Assembly: GCA_009840355.1 (NCBI GenBank)
Contig: VXNZ01000023.1
Span: forward strand, 1-64,000
DNA: 64,000 nt
Source of the DNA: Chloroflexota bacterium
Lineage (GTDB): Bacteria > Chloroflexota > Dehalococcoidia > Lucifugimonadales > JADFKI01
Reading direction: 5' to 3'
The translations under genes and the position numbers were made by a program. Positions within the stretch are counted from its first letter, which is position 1, and the number at the start of each line of letters is the position of its first letter. The notes beneath the pieces are model-generated. The model was not told where the DNA came from, did not search any database, and saw only the letters and a list, made by a program, of their open reading frames with translations. Below are positions 55,594 to 64,000 of this stretch, piece after piece.

Positions 55594-56520
55594 CTACTCC
55601 AGCGGCACCGCGGCGCACCAGTCCGCATACTTCGGATTATTGCCCGCGATGATGTCCACATACATATCGTTAATCTTCTGCGTAATGGGACCTACACCGC
55701 CCTCGCCTATAGGACGCATGTCCAGCTCGCCCACCGGCGTAACATGCGCTGCCGTGCCGGTCAGGAATATCTCGTCCGCGAGGTAGAGTTCGCTGCGTCT
55801 TATCCGCCGCTCCACGATGTCCAAGCCAAGCTCGTCGGTGGCGATTTTCATTGCGGAGTCTCGCGTGATGCCGGTCAGGTTATTGTCCGCGACCAAGGGC
55901 GTATGGATAACCCCCTTAGACACGAGGAACAGGTTCTCGCCGCTGCCCTCGGACACATCGCCATCCTGCGTCAGCATAATCGCCTCGTCGAAACCGGACA
56001 GCGTCGCCTCTGTCTTGGCGAGGATGCTGTTCACATAGTGGCCCGAAATCTTCACGCGCGGCGGGATGATGGTGTCGTCCACGCGCCGCCAAGACGAAGT
56101 GCAGCAGCGTATCGCGCCTTCTGCCTCTATGTAGCTACCGAAAGGCACGACTATCAAGGTGAAGTCGCTGTCGAGTTCTTGCAGCTTCAGGTTGGCAACC
56201 AGTTCCTGGCTCTTGTAGGCGAGCGGTCGAATGTACAGGTCTTGCTTGTAGCCGCAGCGCTGCAGCAAGTCGAGCGTGATGTTGCACAGGTCGTCCACAT
56301 CATACGGAATATCCATCATCATGATGCGGCAGCCTTGTATCAGCCGCTCGTAATGCTCGCGCATCCGGAAGACATAAAGCTTGTCGTGGTCGGCGTTCCA
56401 GTTGCCCCGTATGCCCTCGAAGACGGCGGTGCCGTAATGTAGGGCGTGGGTCGTAACGCTCACCTTCGCCTCGGATAGAGGAACGACTTGTCCGCGGAAG
56501 AAGGCAAGGGCTTCAGGCAT
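55594..56520 (-). CDS. ilvE: Branched-chain amino acid aminotransferase
   Basis: 308 aa fold-type IV PLP enzyme; makes Leu, Ile and Val from their keto acids. Landmarks: HALHYGTAVFEGIRGN (25-40), the PLP lysine Lys169 in NSILAKTEATL, EGSGENLFLV and the C-terminal FLTGTAAHVTPV. Length is normal. ATG at 56520 has AAGGAGTTTGCTCAA just upstream. First gene of a short minus-strand row with the hypothetical membrane protein and PAP2. Confidence 0.93.
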   Translation of the reverse strand: MPEALAFFRGQVVPLSEAKVSVTTHALHYGTAVFEGIRGNWNADHDKLYVFRMREHYERLIQGCRIMMMDIPYDVDDLCNITLDLLQRCGYKQDLYIRPLAYKSQELVANLKLQELDSDFTLIVVPFGSYIEAEGAIRCCTSSWRRVDDTIIPPRVKISGHYVNSILAKTEATLSGFDEAIMLTQDGDVSEGSGENLFLVSKGVIHTPLVADNNLTGITRDSAMKIATDELGLDIVERRIRRSELYLADEIFLTGTAAHVTPVGELDMRPIGEGGVGPITQKINDMYVDIIAGNNPKYADWCAAVPLE

Positions 56521-56605
56521 TTGAGCAAACTCCTTAACATTATTTAATCAAGCACATATTATAATCCCAACGCGAGAAGAATGCACATAGTTTTGAAATA
56601 ATCTT

Positions 56606-56764
56606 GGGATCTTTCGGTTGTCCCCCTGAACGAAGTGAAGGGTCTAAAATCGTGTGGAAACAAGCCTGTCCATAGTCAACGCGTTTAGATTTCTCGCTTC
56701 GCTCGAAATGACAAGGATGAATTGCCGAAATGACAGGTATAGATCGCATCTGTGAAATCGTCTC
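56606..56764. repeat. Family A-related repeat
   Basis: Left part TTTCGGTTGTCCCCCTGAACG, shared with 288 and 31775, then TTTCTCGCTTCGCTCGAAATG and a right terminus CATCTGTGAAATCGTCT. The left end again lacks the family A terminus, supporting a separate subfamily. Found between ilvE and the VOC gene. Confidence 0.6.
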
Positions 56765-56869
56765 GGAATAATCTAACATGGATGGACAGGAAAGGCGGGA
56801 CGCAGCGCGGGAACTCTCGTCTTGTCCATCCTGTATAGCCTGTCAGAATCTGTGATTAGGAGGGATGCT

Positions 56870-57247
56870 ATGCCATTGCAGTTAGACCACACTATCGTAC
56901 CGGCGTATGACAAGGAGAAGTCCGCGAAGTTTTTTGCGCGCATATTCGGGTTGGAGTACAACGGCACTTGGGGGCATTTCGCGCCCGTCAAGGTCAACGA
57001 TACGCTGACGCTCGACTTTGACAACTCCGATAATCCGCGCTCCAACCACTACGCCTTTCTCGCATCGGACGAGGAGTTCGACGCCGTGCTGCAGCGCGTC
57101 AAGGACGAGGGCATCGCGTTCGGCAGCGGGCCCGGCTCTCGCACCGACGGCGAGATTAACCACAAGCACAACGGACGCGGTTTCTACTTCGACTGCGAGG
57201 ATGGGCATGTGTGGGAAGTCATAACCCACACTTACATCACGGACTAA
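56870..57247 (+). CDS. VOC-superfamily (glyoxalase-like) protein
   Basis: 125 aa with the beta-alpha-beta-beta-beta metal-binding fold: MPLQLDHTIVPAYDKEKSAKF, LTLDFDNSDN, and FYFDCEDGHVWEVITHTY. The His7 and Glu of HVWEVITH are the likely metal ligands. Members act as glyoxalases, dioxygenases or resistance proteins; no specific role can be given. ATG at 56870 follows TAGGAGG by six bases; an upstream frame is excluded. Confidence 0.85.
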   Translation: MPLQLDHTIVPAYDKEKSAKFFARIFGLEYNGTWGHFAPVKVNDTLTLDFDNSDNPRSNHYAFLASDEEFDAVLQRVKDEGIAFGSGPGSRTDGEINHKHNGRGFYFDCEDGHVWEVITHTYITD

Positions 57248-57320
57248 ACTGACATGTACGGACAGGATGAGCAGGATGGGACCCGATCATCCCATCTCGT
57301 CTATCCTATATATCGATTGT

Positions 57321-57505
57321 AAGACGATACCCGATCGCAGTCGGGCACATGCTTCACAAATGCAATTTATACTTGTCGTTTCGCCTTTCATCTGTCATTT
57401 CGAGCGAAGCGAGAAATCTAAAGTCGTAAACAAGTTTGCATGCAACGATTTCAGATTCCTCACTGCGTCCGGAATGACAACATTAGGGAATTGTGAAATC
57501 GTCTT
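57321..57505. mobile_element. Family A MITE-like element with a hairpin insert in one end
   Basis: The left terminus is split: AAGACGAT (57321-57328) and TTCACAAATGC (from 57353) flank exactly 24 bases that contain CCCGA-TCGCAG-TCGGG. The right terminus is intact (TTGTGAAATCGTCTT). Flanks ATCGATTGT and ATCGATGTA are near-duplicates. The target motif is the reverse complement of that used by the copy at 7938. Confidence 0.7.
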
Positions 57506-57521
57506 ATCGATGTAAGACAGC

Positions 57522-57872
57522 CTACCCGCCGCGTTGCATTTTGGCTTCTTCTAGCAGGCGCTCTAGTAGGTCGAAGGATGCTTCGTTGGTGTAGTCTAGT
57601 TCGGCTATGCTCAGGGCGCGGAATAGTACGGCGGTGGTTACCAGCGCCTCTACGCTTTCGCCGAGCGGTGGGATTTGCACACCCAGCGCCTGCGCCATGA
57701 AGCCGCTCGCTGCCATGCCCTCGCGCGTCAGCGGGCATCGTACTAGCGCCTTGTCGTCGTGCGACAGCGTCACGCCCGCGTCCACCTGCGCCAATTCGAG
57801 ACGCAGACGCGCGCGCGGCACACTAATTAGCTCGTCCGCGTACTCCGTAACTTCTACACTCTTCTCGCTCAC
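57522..57872 (-). CDS. Hypothetical protein
   Basis: 116 aa, soluble, without recognised domains. LRLELAQVDAGVTLSHDDKALVR and LGVQIPPLGESVEALVTTAVL suggest a mixed fold. It ends in an acidic helix (SFDLLERLLEEAKM). It follows the third Uma2 gene by five bases on the same strand, so it is likely a partner of that gene. Confidence 0.6.
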   Translation of the reverse strand: MSEKSVEVTEYADELISVPRARLRLELAQVDAGVTLSHDDKALVRCPLTREGMAASGFMAQALGVQIPPLGESVEALVTTAVLFRALSIAELDYTNEASFDLLERLLEEAKMQRGG

Positions 57873-57877
57873 CGGCG

Positions 57878-58648
57878 CTATTCCTCACCTCGTCGCAGCC
57901 GCTCCAGTTCTGCCTGAAGCTCACGATTTCGCGCCTCTGCGTCCTGCGCCCTTGCCTCTGCCGCCCGGCGCGCGGCTTCAGTTTGCGCGTGCGCTGCGAC
58001 TTCTTCGCCCAAGTCGCCCAGCCATTCGCCGGTAACGCTGTCCCGCAGCTTGAAGGTGCTTAAATTGCCCTCCGACCTTTGGTAAAAATCCACGCCCAGA
58101 ACTTCGCTGCGCGACCATGTATCTCCGTTAGGCTCCGTATGCAACTCGAACCGCACGTACTCGCCGTTCACCAATCGCTCGCCCACCAGCGGCTCACCAT
58201 AGTAGCCGTGCTTGTCCAGCCGCCAGTATTCCTGCGCCCCCATTCGCGCGTATATCTCACGCTTCTCCGTCAAGTCCCTGCGCGCCGTGCTCTCGGACGC
58301 AACCTCCAGCACAAAATCCGGCGGCTTGCCCCATTCATCTATGCGGTAGCTGCGTCGCTCAGTCTCGATAAATCTTGCCGGCACGCCGAATACAAAGTAG
58401 CCGTCAGGCTCGACGACTGAGCCAGGCGTCTCGGAGTCATAGATAACATTGGACTGACTCGACCAGAGTACAGTGGGATCGTTCTCATAGCGCGCCTTGA
58501 GTATTGCCATCACATACAGAATTGTATCGGCTTGCTGCATTGCGTCCTCAGGCGGCTTCGGCACGTCGCTTATAAGCTCATACCAGGGCATTTCTGCGGC
58601 ATCTGTAGCAGATGCCGCAGACGGCGCATCGATTCTGCGTGTCGTCAT
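57878..58648 (-). CDS. Uma2-family PD-(D/E)XK nuclease-like protein with coiled-coil tail, copy 3
   Basis: 256 aa. Candidate active residues are Asp82 (VVEPDGYFV), Glu115 (DFVLEVASEST) and Lys129 (TEKREIYARMG), then AQEYWRLDKHG. Residues about 205-256 form an Ala/Arg/Glu coiled coil. Its layout matches the copy at 24138 and not the short copy at 27482. ATG at 58648 has GGAGG seven bases upstream. Five bases separate it from the following hypothetical gene. Confidence 0.87.
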   Translation of the reverse strand: MTTRRIDAPSAASATDAAEMPWYELISDVPKPPEDAMQQADTILYVMAILKARYENDPTVLWSSQSNVIYDSETPGSVVEPDGYFVFGVPARFIETERRSYRIDEWGKPPDFVLEVASESTARRDLTEKREIYARMGAQEYWRLDKHGYYGEPLVGERLVNGEYVRFELHTEPNGDTWSRSEVLGVDFYQRSEGNLSTFKLRDSVTGEWLGDLGEEVAAHAQTEAARRAAEARAQDAEARNRELQAELERLRRGEE

Positions 58649-58654
58649 GCTCAA

Positions 58655-59012
58655 GCCTCCGGTGCGGCATGTTCATACTTGGGCCGTTCGGGCTATTCTA
58701 GCATAGATTTACAGGTGGACCAGGCAGTAAGAAAAATAGGATGAGGTGTATAAGTTGGAAACGGCGTGTATGCAAGAATGGGGATAGGTGTGTCAGCAAG
58801 AAGCGGTGCATTAGGCGGCTAGGACTAGGCGGAACAGGATTGGATGTAGCCGTTACTGCAATGATTTCAGGTTCAGGCGAATAACACGCAAAGATAAGAA
58901 CGATAAGACAATGGCAAAACGCATAAAGATGTCCCTTCGTGTACGGGATGGGTAGGATAAATGCGCTCCGCTTCGTTATACTTGTCTGCAATACGATACG
59001 CAGAGGTTGACA
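58655..59012. other. Gap with no recognised gene
   Basis: The 358-bp stretch between the third Uma2 gene and serS shows no convincing ORF, repeat family member or hairpin. It presumably carries the divergent promoters of both genes, but I cannot point to clear -35/-10 pairs. Confidence 0.5.
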
Positions 59013-60275
59013 TTGATAAACATCCAGCTTATACGAAACCGGCAGGACGAAGTGCGCGATGCTATGCGACGGCGCAGCGAGGACGCGCCGCTAGACCGCA
59101 TCGCCGAACTTGACGCGATGCGGCGCAGTACCATCGTGGAGGCGGACGAACTCCGCGCGCGCCGCAACGAAGTCAGCCGTGAGATTGGACGCACTCGCGA
59201 ACGCCCACAAGAACTTATCGACGAGATGCGCCAAGTCAGCGCGCGTATCCGCGAACTCGAAGAGAGCATCCGCGCGACCGAAGGTGAGGTGAACACGCTG
59301 CTGCTCGGCATCCCGAACATGCCGCTTGCGGATGTGCCGGACGGCGCGGACGAATCCGCGAACGTCGTCGTGCGCACCGAGGGCGAGCCGCGCAAGTTCG
59401 ACTTCGAGCCGCTGCCGCACTGGGAATTGGGCGAACGGCTGGGTATTATCGACTTCCAGCGCGGCGCGAAGATGGCAGGTTCGCGGTTTTTCGTGCTGAA
59501 GGGCAAGGGCGCCCGTCTGCAGCGCGCGCTGATAGACTGGATGCTGGACACGCACACGCGCGAGCACGGCTACACCGAGCTGTACCTGCCGAATATCGTT
59601 ACAACCGAATCCGCGACCGCGAACAGCAACCTGCCGAAGTTTTCGGACACGATGTACCGCGACGACGAAGACGACCTCTGGCTGCTGCCCACCGCGGAAA
59701 TGGCGATAACGAATATGCACCGCGACGAGATACTGCCTCCGGATTCGCTGCCGCTGCGGTATGTGGCGCACACGCCTTGCTTCCGCCGCGAGAAGGCAGC
59801 CGCCGGACGCGACACGCGCGGCATCAAGCGCGTCCACCAGTTCGAGAAGGTGGAGATGTACCGCTTCGTGGAGCCGCAAGATTCCGACGACGCGCTGGCG
59901 AGCCTGCTGAATGAGGCGGAGACGATATGCGCTCGCTTGGGCATACAATACCGCCTGCTGCAGTTATGCACGGGCGACTTGGGCTTCCAGTCCGCGAAGA
60001 CATACGACATTGAGATGTGGGCGCCCGGCTGCGACGAGTGGCTGGAAGTGAGCTCATGCTCCACATGCACGGACTTCCAAGCACGCCGCGCCTCGATACG
60101 CTACCGCCCGGCGCAAGGCGCCAGACCGCGCTTCGTGCACACGCTCAACGGCTCGGGCCTCGCGCTGCCCCGCGTAATCATCGCAATCTTGGAGAATTAT
60201 CAGCAGGCGGACGGGTCGGTGGTCATCCCCGATGTTCTCCGGCCCTATACCGGCTTCGACGCTATTGAATGCTAG
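59013..60275 (+). CDS. serS: Serine-tRNA ligase
   Basis: 420 aa. An N-terminal coiled-coil arm (about 1-105: RRSTIVEADELRARRNEVSRE) binds tRNA-Ser. The class II core shows motif 2 (HTPCFRREKAAAGRDTRG) and motif 3 (NGSGLALPRVIIAILENYQQ). Length is normal. The TTG at 59013 is preferred because AGAGG lies six bases before it; a TTG at 59007 is adjacent to that site. The TAG stop is formed partly by the family B element that begins at 60275. Confidence 0.95.
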   Translation: MINIQLIRNRQDEVRDAMRRRSEDAPLDRIAELDAMRRSTIVEADELRARRNEVSREIGRTRERPQELIDEMRQVSARIRELEESIRATEGEVNTLLLGIPNMPLADVPDGADESANVVVRTEGEPRKFDFEPLPHWELGERLGIIDFQRGAKMAGSRFFVLKGKGARLQRALIDWMLDTHTREHGYTELYLPNIVTTESATANSNLPKFSDTMYRDDEDDLWLLPTAEMAITNMHRDEILPPDSLPLRYVAHTPCFRREKAAAGRDTRGIKRVHQFEKVEMYRFVEPQDSDDALASLLNEAETICARLGIQYRLLQLCTGDLGFQSAKTYDIEMWAPGCDEWLEVSSCSTCTDFQARRASIRYRPAQGARPRFVHTLNGSGLALPRVIIAILENYQQADGSVVIPDVLRPYTGFDAIEC

Positions 60276-60433
60276 GCTCTGTGGACATTTCGAAGATAGC
60301 TCTAATTTCCTTGTCATTTCGAGCGAAAGCGAGAAATCTAAAGTCTAAAATAGGCCTATATGCAACTATTTTAGATTCCTCACTGCGTTCGGAATGACAT
60401 AATAAGCGTATCTGGTGAAATGTCCACATATGC
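60275..60433. mobile_element. Family B MITE-like element at the serS stop
   Basis: Left end GGCTCTGTGGACATTTC follows TA at 60273-60274; right end GAAATGTCCACATATGC is followed by TA at 60434-60435. 159 bp, non-coding, with CATTTCGAGCGAAAGCGAG and TTCCTCACTGCGTTCGGAAT inside. The serS stop codon TAG uses the flanking TA and the first G of the element. Confidence 0.65.
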
Positions 60434-60444
60434 TAGTCAGTCCA

Positions 60445-60528
60445 GTACCCTCTCCCTTTGGAAGAGGGTTAGGGTGAGGGTAAAACCCCTTCCCTCCTTG
60501 ATGGGATAAGGTTAGGATGGGGATGAAG
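60445..60528. repeat. Two family C-like units, head to head
   Basis: ACCCTCTCCCTTTGGAAGAGG with GTTAGGGTGAGGG, then CCCCTTCCCTCCTTGATGGG with AAGGTTAGGATGGGGATG. Both are C-type palindromes and lie between the serS element and the DUF2339 gene. Confidence 0.5.
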
Positions 60529-60563
60529 TGTTCGATGCCCAGCCCCCACAATAGGAGTCACCA

Positions 60564-62870
60564 TTGGCAGAAGGTCAGGACGACGACAGGCAGGACATCC
60601 CGGAGGAGCTCGCGTCTCTCCGTAGGCAGGTTACTGAAGCCACCACCAATCTCGCCAATCTCAGCCTGCGCCTGACTCAGCTGGAAGACCGCGTGCGGGA
60701 AGACTCCGGCGCTCCACAGCCTGACTCGACACCCGAAGCCGCCATAGCCGAGACGCAGGAAGCGGTCCCCGCCGCCGTTATTCCCGAAATAACCATTGAA
60801 GAGCCGGCACCTGTCGTACAGCCCACCGCATCGTCAGGCCCCGACTGGGAGTTCCTGCTTGGAAGAAACTGGTTCGCCATCATCGGCGGCATCGCCATCG
60901 TGCTCGGCATCGGATTCTTCCTCAAACTCGCCTTCGACAACAACTGGATAAGCGACACGGGCCGCGTCATTCTCGGTATCGTCGTGGGACTGGCTTTCCT
61001 CGGCGGCGGCGAATACGCGCAGCGCAGGGTGCCTCGTTGGGCGCAGGCAGTAACCGCAAGCGGCGCGGCTATCCTCTACCTCTCCATCTACGCCGCATTC
61101 GGACTCTACCGGCTCATCCCGGCCGAACTCTCTTTCATCCTGCTGGCGGTCGTAGTAACAGCAGCAGTCCTTCTCGCCCTCCGCTACGAGTCCATAGTCA
61201 TCGCCCTTCTCGGAGTCGTCGGCGCATTCATCTCTCCAGTGCTTCTGGGCACCGACCTGCCGGACGTGCGGTTCGTGCTGGCTTACATCCTGCTCGTTGA
61301 CATCGGTATTCTGGCAATCTCCGCGTTCCGCAACTGGAGATGGCTCACACTCGTCGGATGGGTCGGATCCTACGGCATTTTCAGCTACTGGCTCATCGAC
61401 CTCCCCGGCTACGACCCTGTCTTCGCGCATCTCGCCCTAACAGGCATATTCCTATCATTCGCCGCCGCCATGCCGCTGTACCATATCCTCTGGCGGCGAA
61501 CGCCCGGAGCCGCCGACCTCACGCTCATGACCATCAACGCCGCCGGGTACTCCCTGCTGACGCCCGCTGTTCTCTGGGCAGACTACGAGGGTTGGTTCGG
61601 ACTCATCGCCGTGAGCCTCGCGCTGCTCTACGGCATATTCGCCCTCGCCGCCCACCTGAGGAAAGGCGTGCCCTTCACGGTCACGGTATTTTCGCTGGCA
61701 TTCGCCTCCGTGTTCCTTGCGCTGGCATTCCCGCTGCAATTCAGCGGGCACTCGGTCGCGCTCGGCTGGGCAGCGCAGGGCGCAGCTACGGTCTGGCTCG
61801 GTTTTTACATCCGGCGCTGGCAGACTCGCGCCTTTGGTATCGCCGCGCTCCTTCTCGCTGCCCTGCACCTGCTCATCTTCGACTTATGGGTTGACCCGGA
61901 CGCATACATCGCCATCATCAACCTGCGCTTCGTCACGATGGCATTCGTCATAGCCGCTTTCAGCGTCACCGCGCTAATCTACCACCGCTACCGGGAATCC
62001 GAAGGTAGGCTCAAGATCGAAGTCGGCGCTATGCCCGCCATGCTGGGCATGGCGAATCTCGTTGCCATCGGACTTCTCAGCCTCGAAGCCGTCAACATTC
62101 TGGACGCGGACAGCCGCAGGTGGGATTCGCTCCTCGACCTGATAGAGCGGCTCGACCGCCTCGGAAACGGAGCGACCGTGGCGATTACGGCGCTGTGGGC
62201 GATATACGGCGCTGCAGTGGCGGGCGTCGGCTTACTCAGGCGTTACGAGCCTGCGCGCTGGGCGGGCGTCGCCCTGCTCGCTCTGGCAGTCTGGAAGCTC
62301 ATCACCTACGACTCGGTCAACGTCTATATCGACCCGCAGGACTTCACGCCCGTACTCAACATCCGCTTCCTCTGCTTCGCGCTCGTACTCGGTCTGCTCT
62401 CCGCGCTCGCCGTCCGGTTCGGGCGCAGCAGGTCCGACCTAGGCGAAAACGAGAATATCCTCTTTCTGGGCGTACTGATAGCCGCCAACGCCGTCGCCCT
62501 TTGGATGCTCAGCCAAGAGGTCTATTACTACTTCGACAGCCTGGGCATCCGCAACGGCGCAGACTACGAGGACGCGATGCACCTCACTCTGACCGTACTC
62601 TGGGCGCTTTACGCGATGGCAGTAATCGGCGCGGGCATTGCCAGCGGACATAGCCGCGTAAGGCTTGCGGGGATAGCCCTGCTTGCAGTCCCGGTCGCCA
62701 AGCTCTTCGTCTTCGACGTCTTCCTGCTGGAAATGGCATTCAGGGTCGTCGCATTCATCACGCTCGGCTGCCTGCTGCTCGGCATGGGCCTGGTGTACCA
62801 GCGATACAGCCTCGTCGTGCGAGGCTTCCTGTTCGGCTCACGCTCCGAAGCCATCGCGCAGGACGACTAG
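60564..62870 (+). CDS. DUF2339 large membrane protein
   Basis: 768 aa. An N-terminal coiled coil (about 1-45) leads to a Pro/Glu linker and then DWEFLLGRNWFAIIGGIAIVLGIGFFLK-type first helices, followed by some 20 more hydrophobic segments. This is the DUF2339 pattern, a predicted membrane protein without known role. The TTG at 60564 follows AGGAG at seven bases. The codon use here is somewhat richer in CTC/ATC than in neighbours, which may reflect the hydrophobic content. Confidence 0.8.
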   Translation: MAEGQDDDRQDIPEELASLRRQVTEATTNLANLSLRLTQLEDRVREDSGAPQPDSTPEAAIAETQEAVPAAVIPEITIEEPAPVVQPTASSGPDWEFLLGRNWFAIIGGIAIVLGIGFFLKLAFDNNWISDTGRVILGIVVGLAFLGGGEYAQRRVPRWAQAVTASGAAILYLSIYAAFGLYRLIPAELSFILLAVVVTAAVLLALRYESIVIALLGVVGAFISPVLLGTDLPDVRFVLAYILLVDIGILAISAFRNWRWLTLVGWVGSYGIFSYWLIDLPGYDPVFAHLALTGIFLSFAAAMPLYHILWRRTPGAADLTLMTINAAGYSLLTPAVLWADYEGWFGLIAVSLALLYGIFALAAHLRKGVPFTVTVFSLAFASVFLALAFPLQFSGHSVALGWAAQGAATVWLGFYIRRWQTRAFGIAALLLAALHLLIFDLWVDPDAYIAIINLRFVTMAFVIAAFSVTALIYHRYRESEGRLKIEVGAMPAMLGMANLVAIGLLSLEAVNILDADSRRWDSLLDLIERLDRLGNGATVAITALWAIYGAAVAGVGLLRRYEPARWAGVALLALAVWKLITYDSVNVYIDPQDFTPVLNIRFLCFALVLGLLSALAVRFGRSRSDLGENENILFLGVLIAANAVALWMLSQEVYYYFDSLGIRNGADYEDAMHLTLTVLWALYAMAVIGAGIASGHSRVRLAGIALLAVPVAKLFVFDVFLLEMAFRVVAFITLGCLLLGMGLVYQRYSLVVRGFLFGSRSEAIAQDD

Positions 62871-62883
62871 CATTCTCCTGTTC

Positions 62884-64000
62884 CTACTCCACCACTACGG
62901 GATAGCTATACTCTTCCTTCAGGATCCGCTTCAGCACCTTCCCCATCTGGTTGCGCGGCAGTTCTTGGCAGAACACCACTGACTCCGGCTTCTTGAAACT
63001 GGCTAGGCGCTGCCGGCAGTATTCGGAAATATCATCCTCGCTTGCCTGCTCGCCGTCCTTTAGCACGACCAGCGCGCGCACCCGCTCGCCCCAGTCTAGG
63101 TCGGGGACGCCGATTATCGCCGCCTCTTCTACCGCTTCGTGAGACAGTATTACCTGCTCTACCTCTTCGGGCGATACCATCTCGCCGCCGCGCTTGATGA
63201 AGTCCTTCGCGCGTCCCGCCAAGTAGATGTAGCCGTCTTCGTCCTGATAGCCCAAGTCACCCGTGAACAGCCATCCGCCGCGTATCGTCTCCGCAGTCGC
63301 GTCTTCCTGATTCCAGTATCCCTTCATCAGCCGCGCGCCGCGCGCCGCAATCTCGCCCGTCTCGCCCAGAGCGGCAGGTTCGCCGTCCTCGTCGAAAATC
63401 CGCACATCCACATCTTCCAGCGGCTTGCCGATAGAACCCAGATGCTTCAGCTTCCGCTCAATCTCCTCTTCGTCGCCTTCCAGCACATGGTCGTCAGGTG
63501 GCAGCATTGTGATAGTCGCCGCCGTCTCCGTCTGCCCGAATGCGTTGATGAACGAAGTCCCGGGGAACTCCTTGATCGCCTGCCGTATCACAGGCACGGG
63601 CATCGGGGCTGCGCCGTAAGTTATCACCTCGAGGCTGCTCAGGTCGTGCGCGTGAAACTCCGGATGATCCATCAGCATCTTCAGCATCGTGGGCACCATC
63701 ATCGCGCGGTTGACGCTCTCTCGCTCCACCAGTTCCATCCACTGCTTCGCCTCGAACTGCCTCTGTATAATCAGCGTGCGCCCCGCGAATATAGCCGCCA
63801 TCACCGACTGCACCCCAGCGATATGATACAGCGGCACAGTCAGGATATTGCTCGTCTCTTCAACAGGGTCAGCCGGCGTTACGGTAGCCAGGATGTACGA
63901 TGCAAAACTGTCGTGTGATAGCATCACGCCCTTTGGGAAACTCGTCGTCCCCGATGTGAACAGAATCATCGTCAGGTCGTCGTCGTCGTCTTCCGGCACA
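62884..64000 (-). CDS. AMP-dependent acyl-CoA synthetase/ligase, partial
   Basis: At least 372 aa of the C-terminal two-thirds; the N-terminus lies beyond the window. The ANL core motifs are clear: LFTSGTTSFPKGVMLSH (P-loop), NAFGQTET, GWLFTGDLGYQDEDGYIYLAGR with the hinge, IKRGGEMVSPEEVE, and the C-terminal catalytic Lys in NQMGKVLKR. It makes acyl-CoA from a carboxylate, ATP and CoA; chain type is unknown. Convergent with the DUF2339 gene (13 bases between stops). Confidence 0.9.
   Translation of the reverse strand, partial: VPEDDDDDLTMILFTSGTTSFPKGVMLSHDSFASYILATVTPADPVEETSNILTVPLYHIAGVQSVMAAIFAGRTLIIQRQFEAKQWMELVERESVNRAMMVPTMLKMLMDHPEFHAHDLSSLEVITYGAAPMPVPVIRQAIKEFPGTSFINAFGQTETAATITMLPPDDHVLEGDEEEIERKLKHLGSIGKPLEDVDVRIFDEDGEPAALGETGEIAARGARLMKGYWNQEDATAETIRGGWLFTGDLGYQDEDGYIYLAGRAKDFIKRGGEMVSPEEVEQVILSHEAVEEAAIIGVPDLDWGERVRALVVLKDGEQASEDDISEYCRQRLASFKKPESVVFCQELPRNQMGKVLKRILKEEYSYPVVVE

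Overview
The window is a 64 kb stretch of a high-GC bacterial chromosome with no rRNA, tRNA, CRISPR array or intact transposase. The gene content points to Chloroflexota, probably a Dehalococcoidia/SAR202-like lineage. The evidence is a giant GT39-like plus DUF2298 ('YYY') membrane protein, a DUF2339 protein, paired class III CoA-transferases, several Uma2-family genes, and frequent TTG/GTG starts. No marker gene here can be placed exactly by eye, so the assignment is inference.

Layout. 0.6-9 kb: PLP aminotransferase, BtuF-like binding protein, gyrB, agmatinase-family enzyme, flavin reductase-RidA pair, TIM-barrel isomerase. 9-15 kb: two tandemly duplicated MFS exporters with duplicated leaders, a four-domain rhodanese, a DUF433/DUF5615 toxin-antitoxin-like pair whose toxin is frameshifted, and a cysteine-dioxygenase-like cupin. 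15-22.6 kb: the giant membrane protein, two tandem RDD proteins and a DUF3500 protein. 23-28 kb: pheS and pheT interleaved with two Uma2 genes. 28-32 kb: two class III CoA-transferases and an EamA transporter in one operon. 32-42.5 kb: a nitrogen-acquisition block on the minus strand, with nasA, nirB, nirD and a narK-like transporter, then a dimethylformamidase-like protein and a nucleobase permease carrying an RsbW-like C-terminal domain. 42.9-45.6 kb: rpsF-ssb-rpsR plus a parvulin-type foldase. 46-52.4 kb: methyltransferase, lipoprotein, SDR, and a TdeIII-type restriction-modification operon with a DUF2283 gene. 52.5-54.2 kb: a TPP riboswitch with terminator controlling a sodium/solute symporter. 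54.3-64 kb: PAP2, ilvE, VOC protein, a third Uma2, serS, DUF2339 and a truncated acyl-CoA ligase.

The intergenic DNA is unusually rich in short non-coding repeats. Family A has 17-bp terminal inverted repeats (AAGACGATTTCACAAAT) and, where clean, a 9-bp target duplication. Family B has GGTTCTGTGGACA ends next to TA dinucleotides, and two copies supply the G of a neighbouring gene's TAG stop. Family C is a palindromic CCCCCATCCTAACC unit, and two copies lie in frame inside the giant membrane-protein gene. The best leads for something new are these in-frame repeats, the MFS leader hairpins with compensatory changes, and the permease-RsbW fusion.

How the genes work together. The NasA-NirB-NirD-NarK set gives import and assimilatory reduction of nitrate to ammonium. 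The adjacent amidohydrolase-like and nucleobase-permease genes may add organic nitrogen. The riboswitch ties a transporter to thiamine status. The remaining genes are mostly housekeeping or defence.
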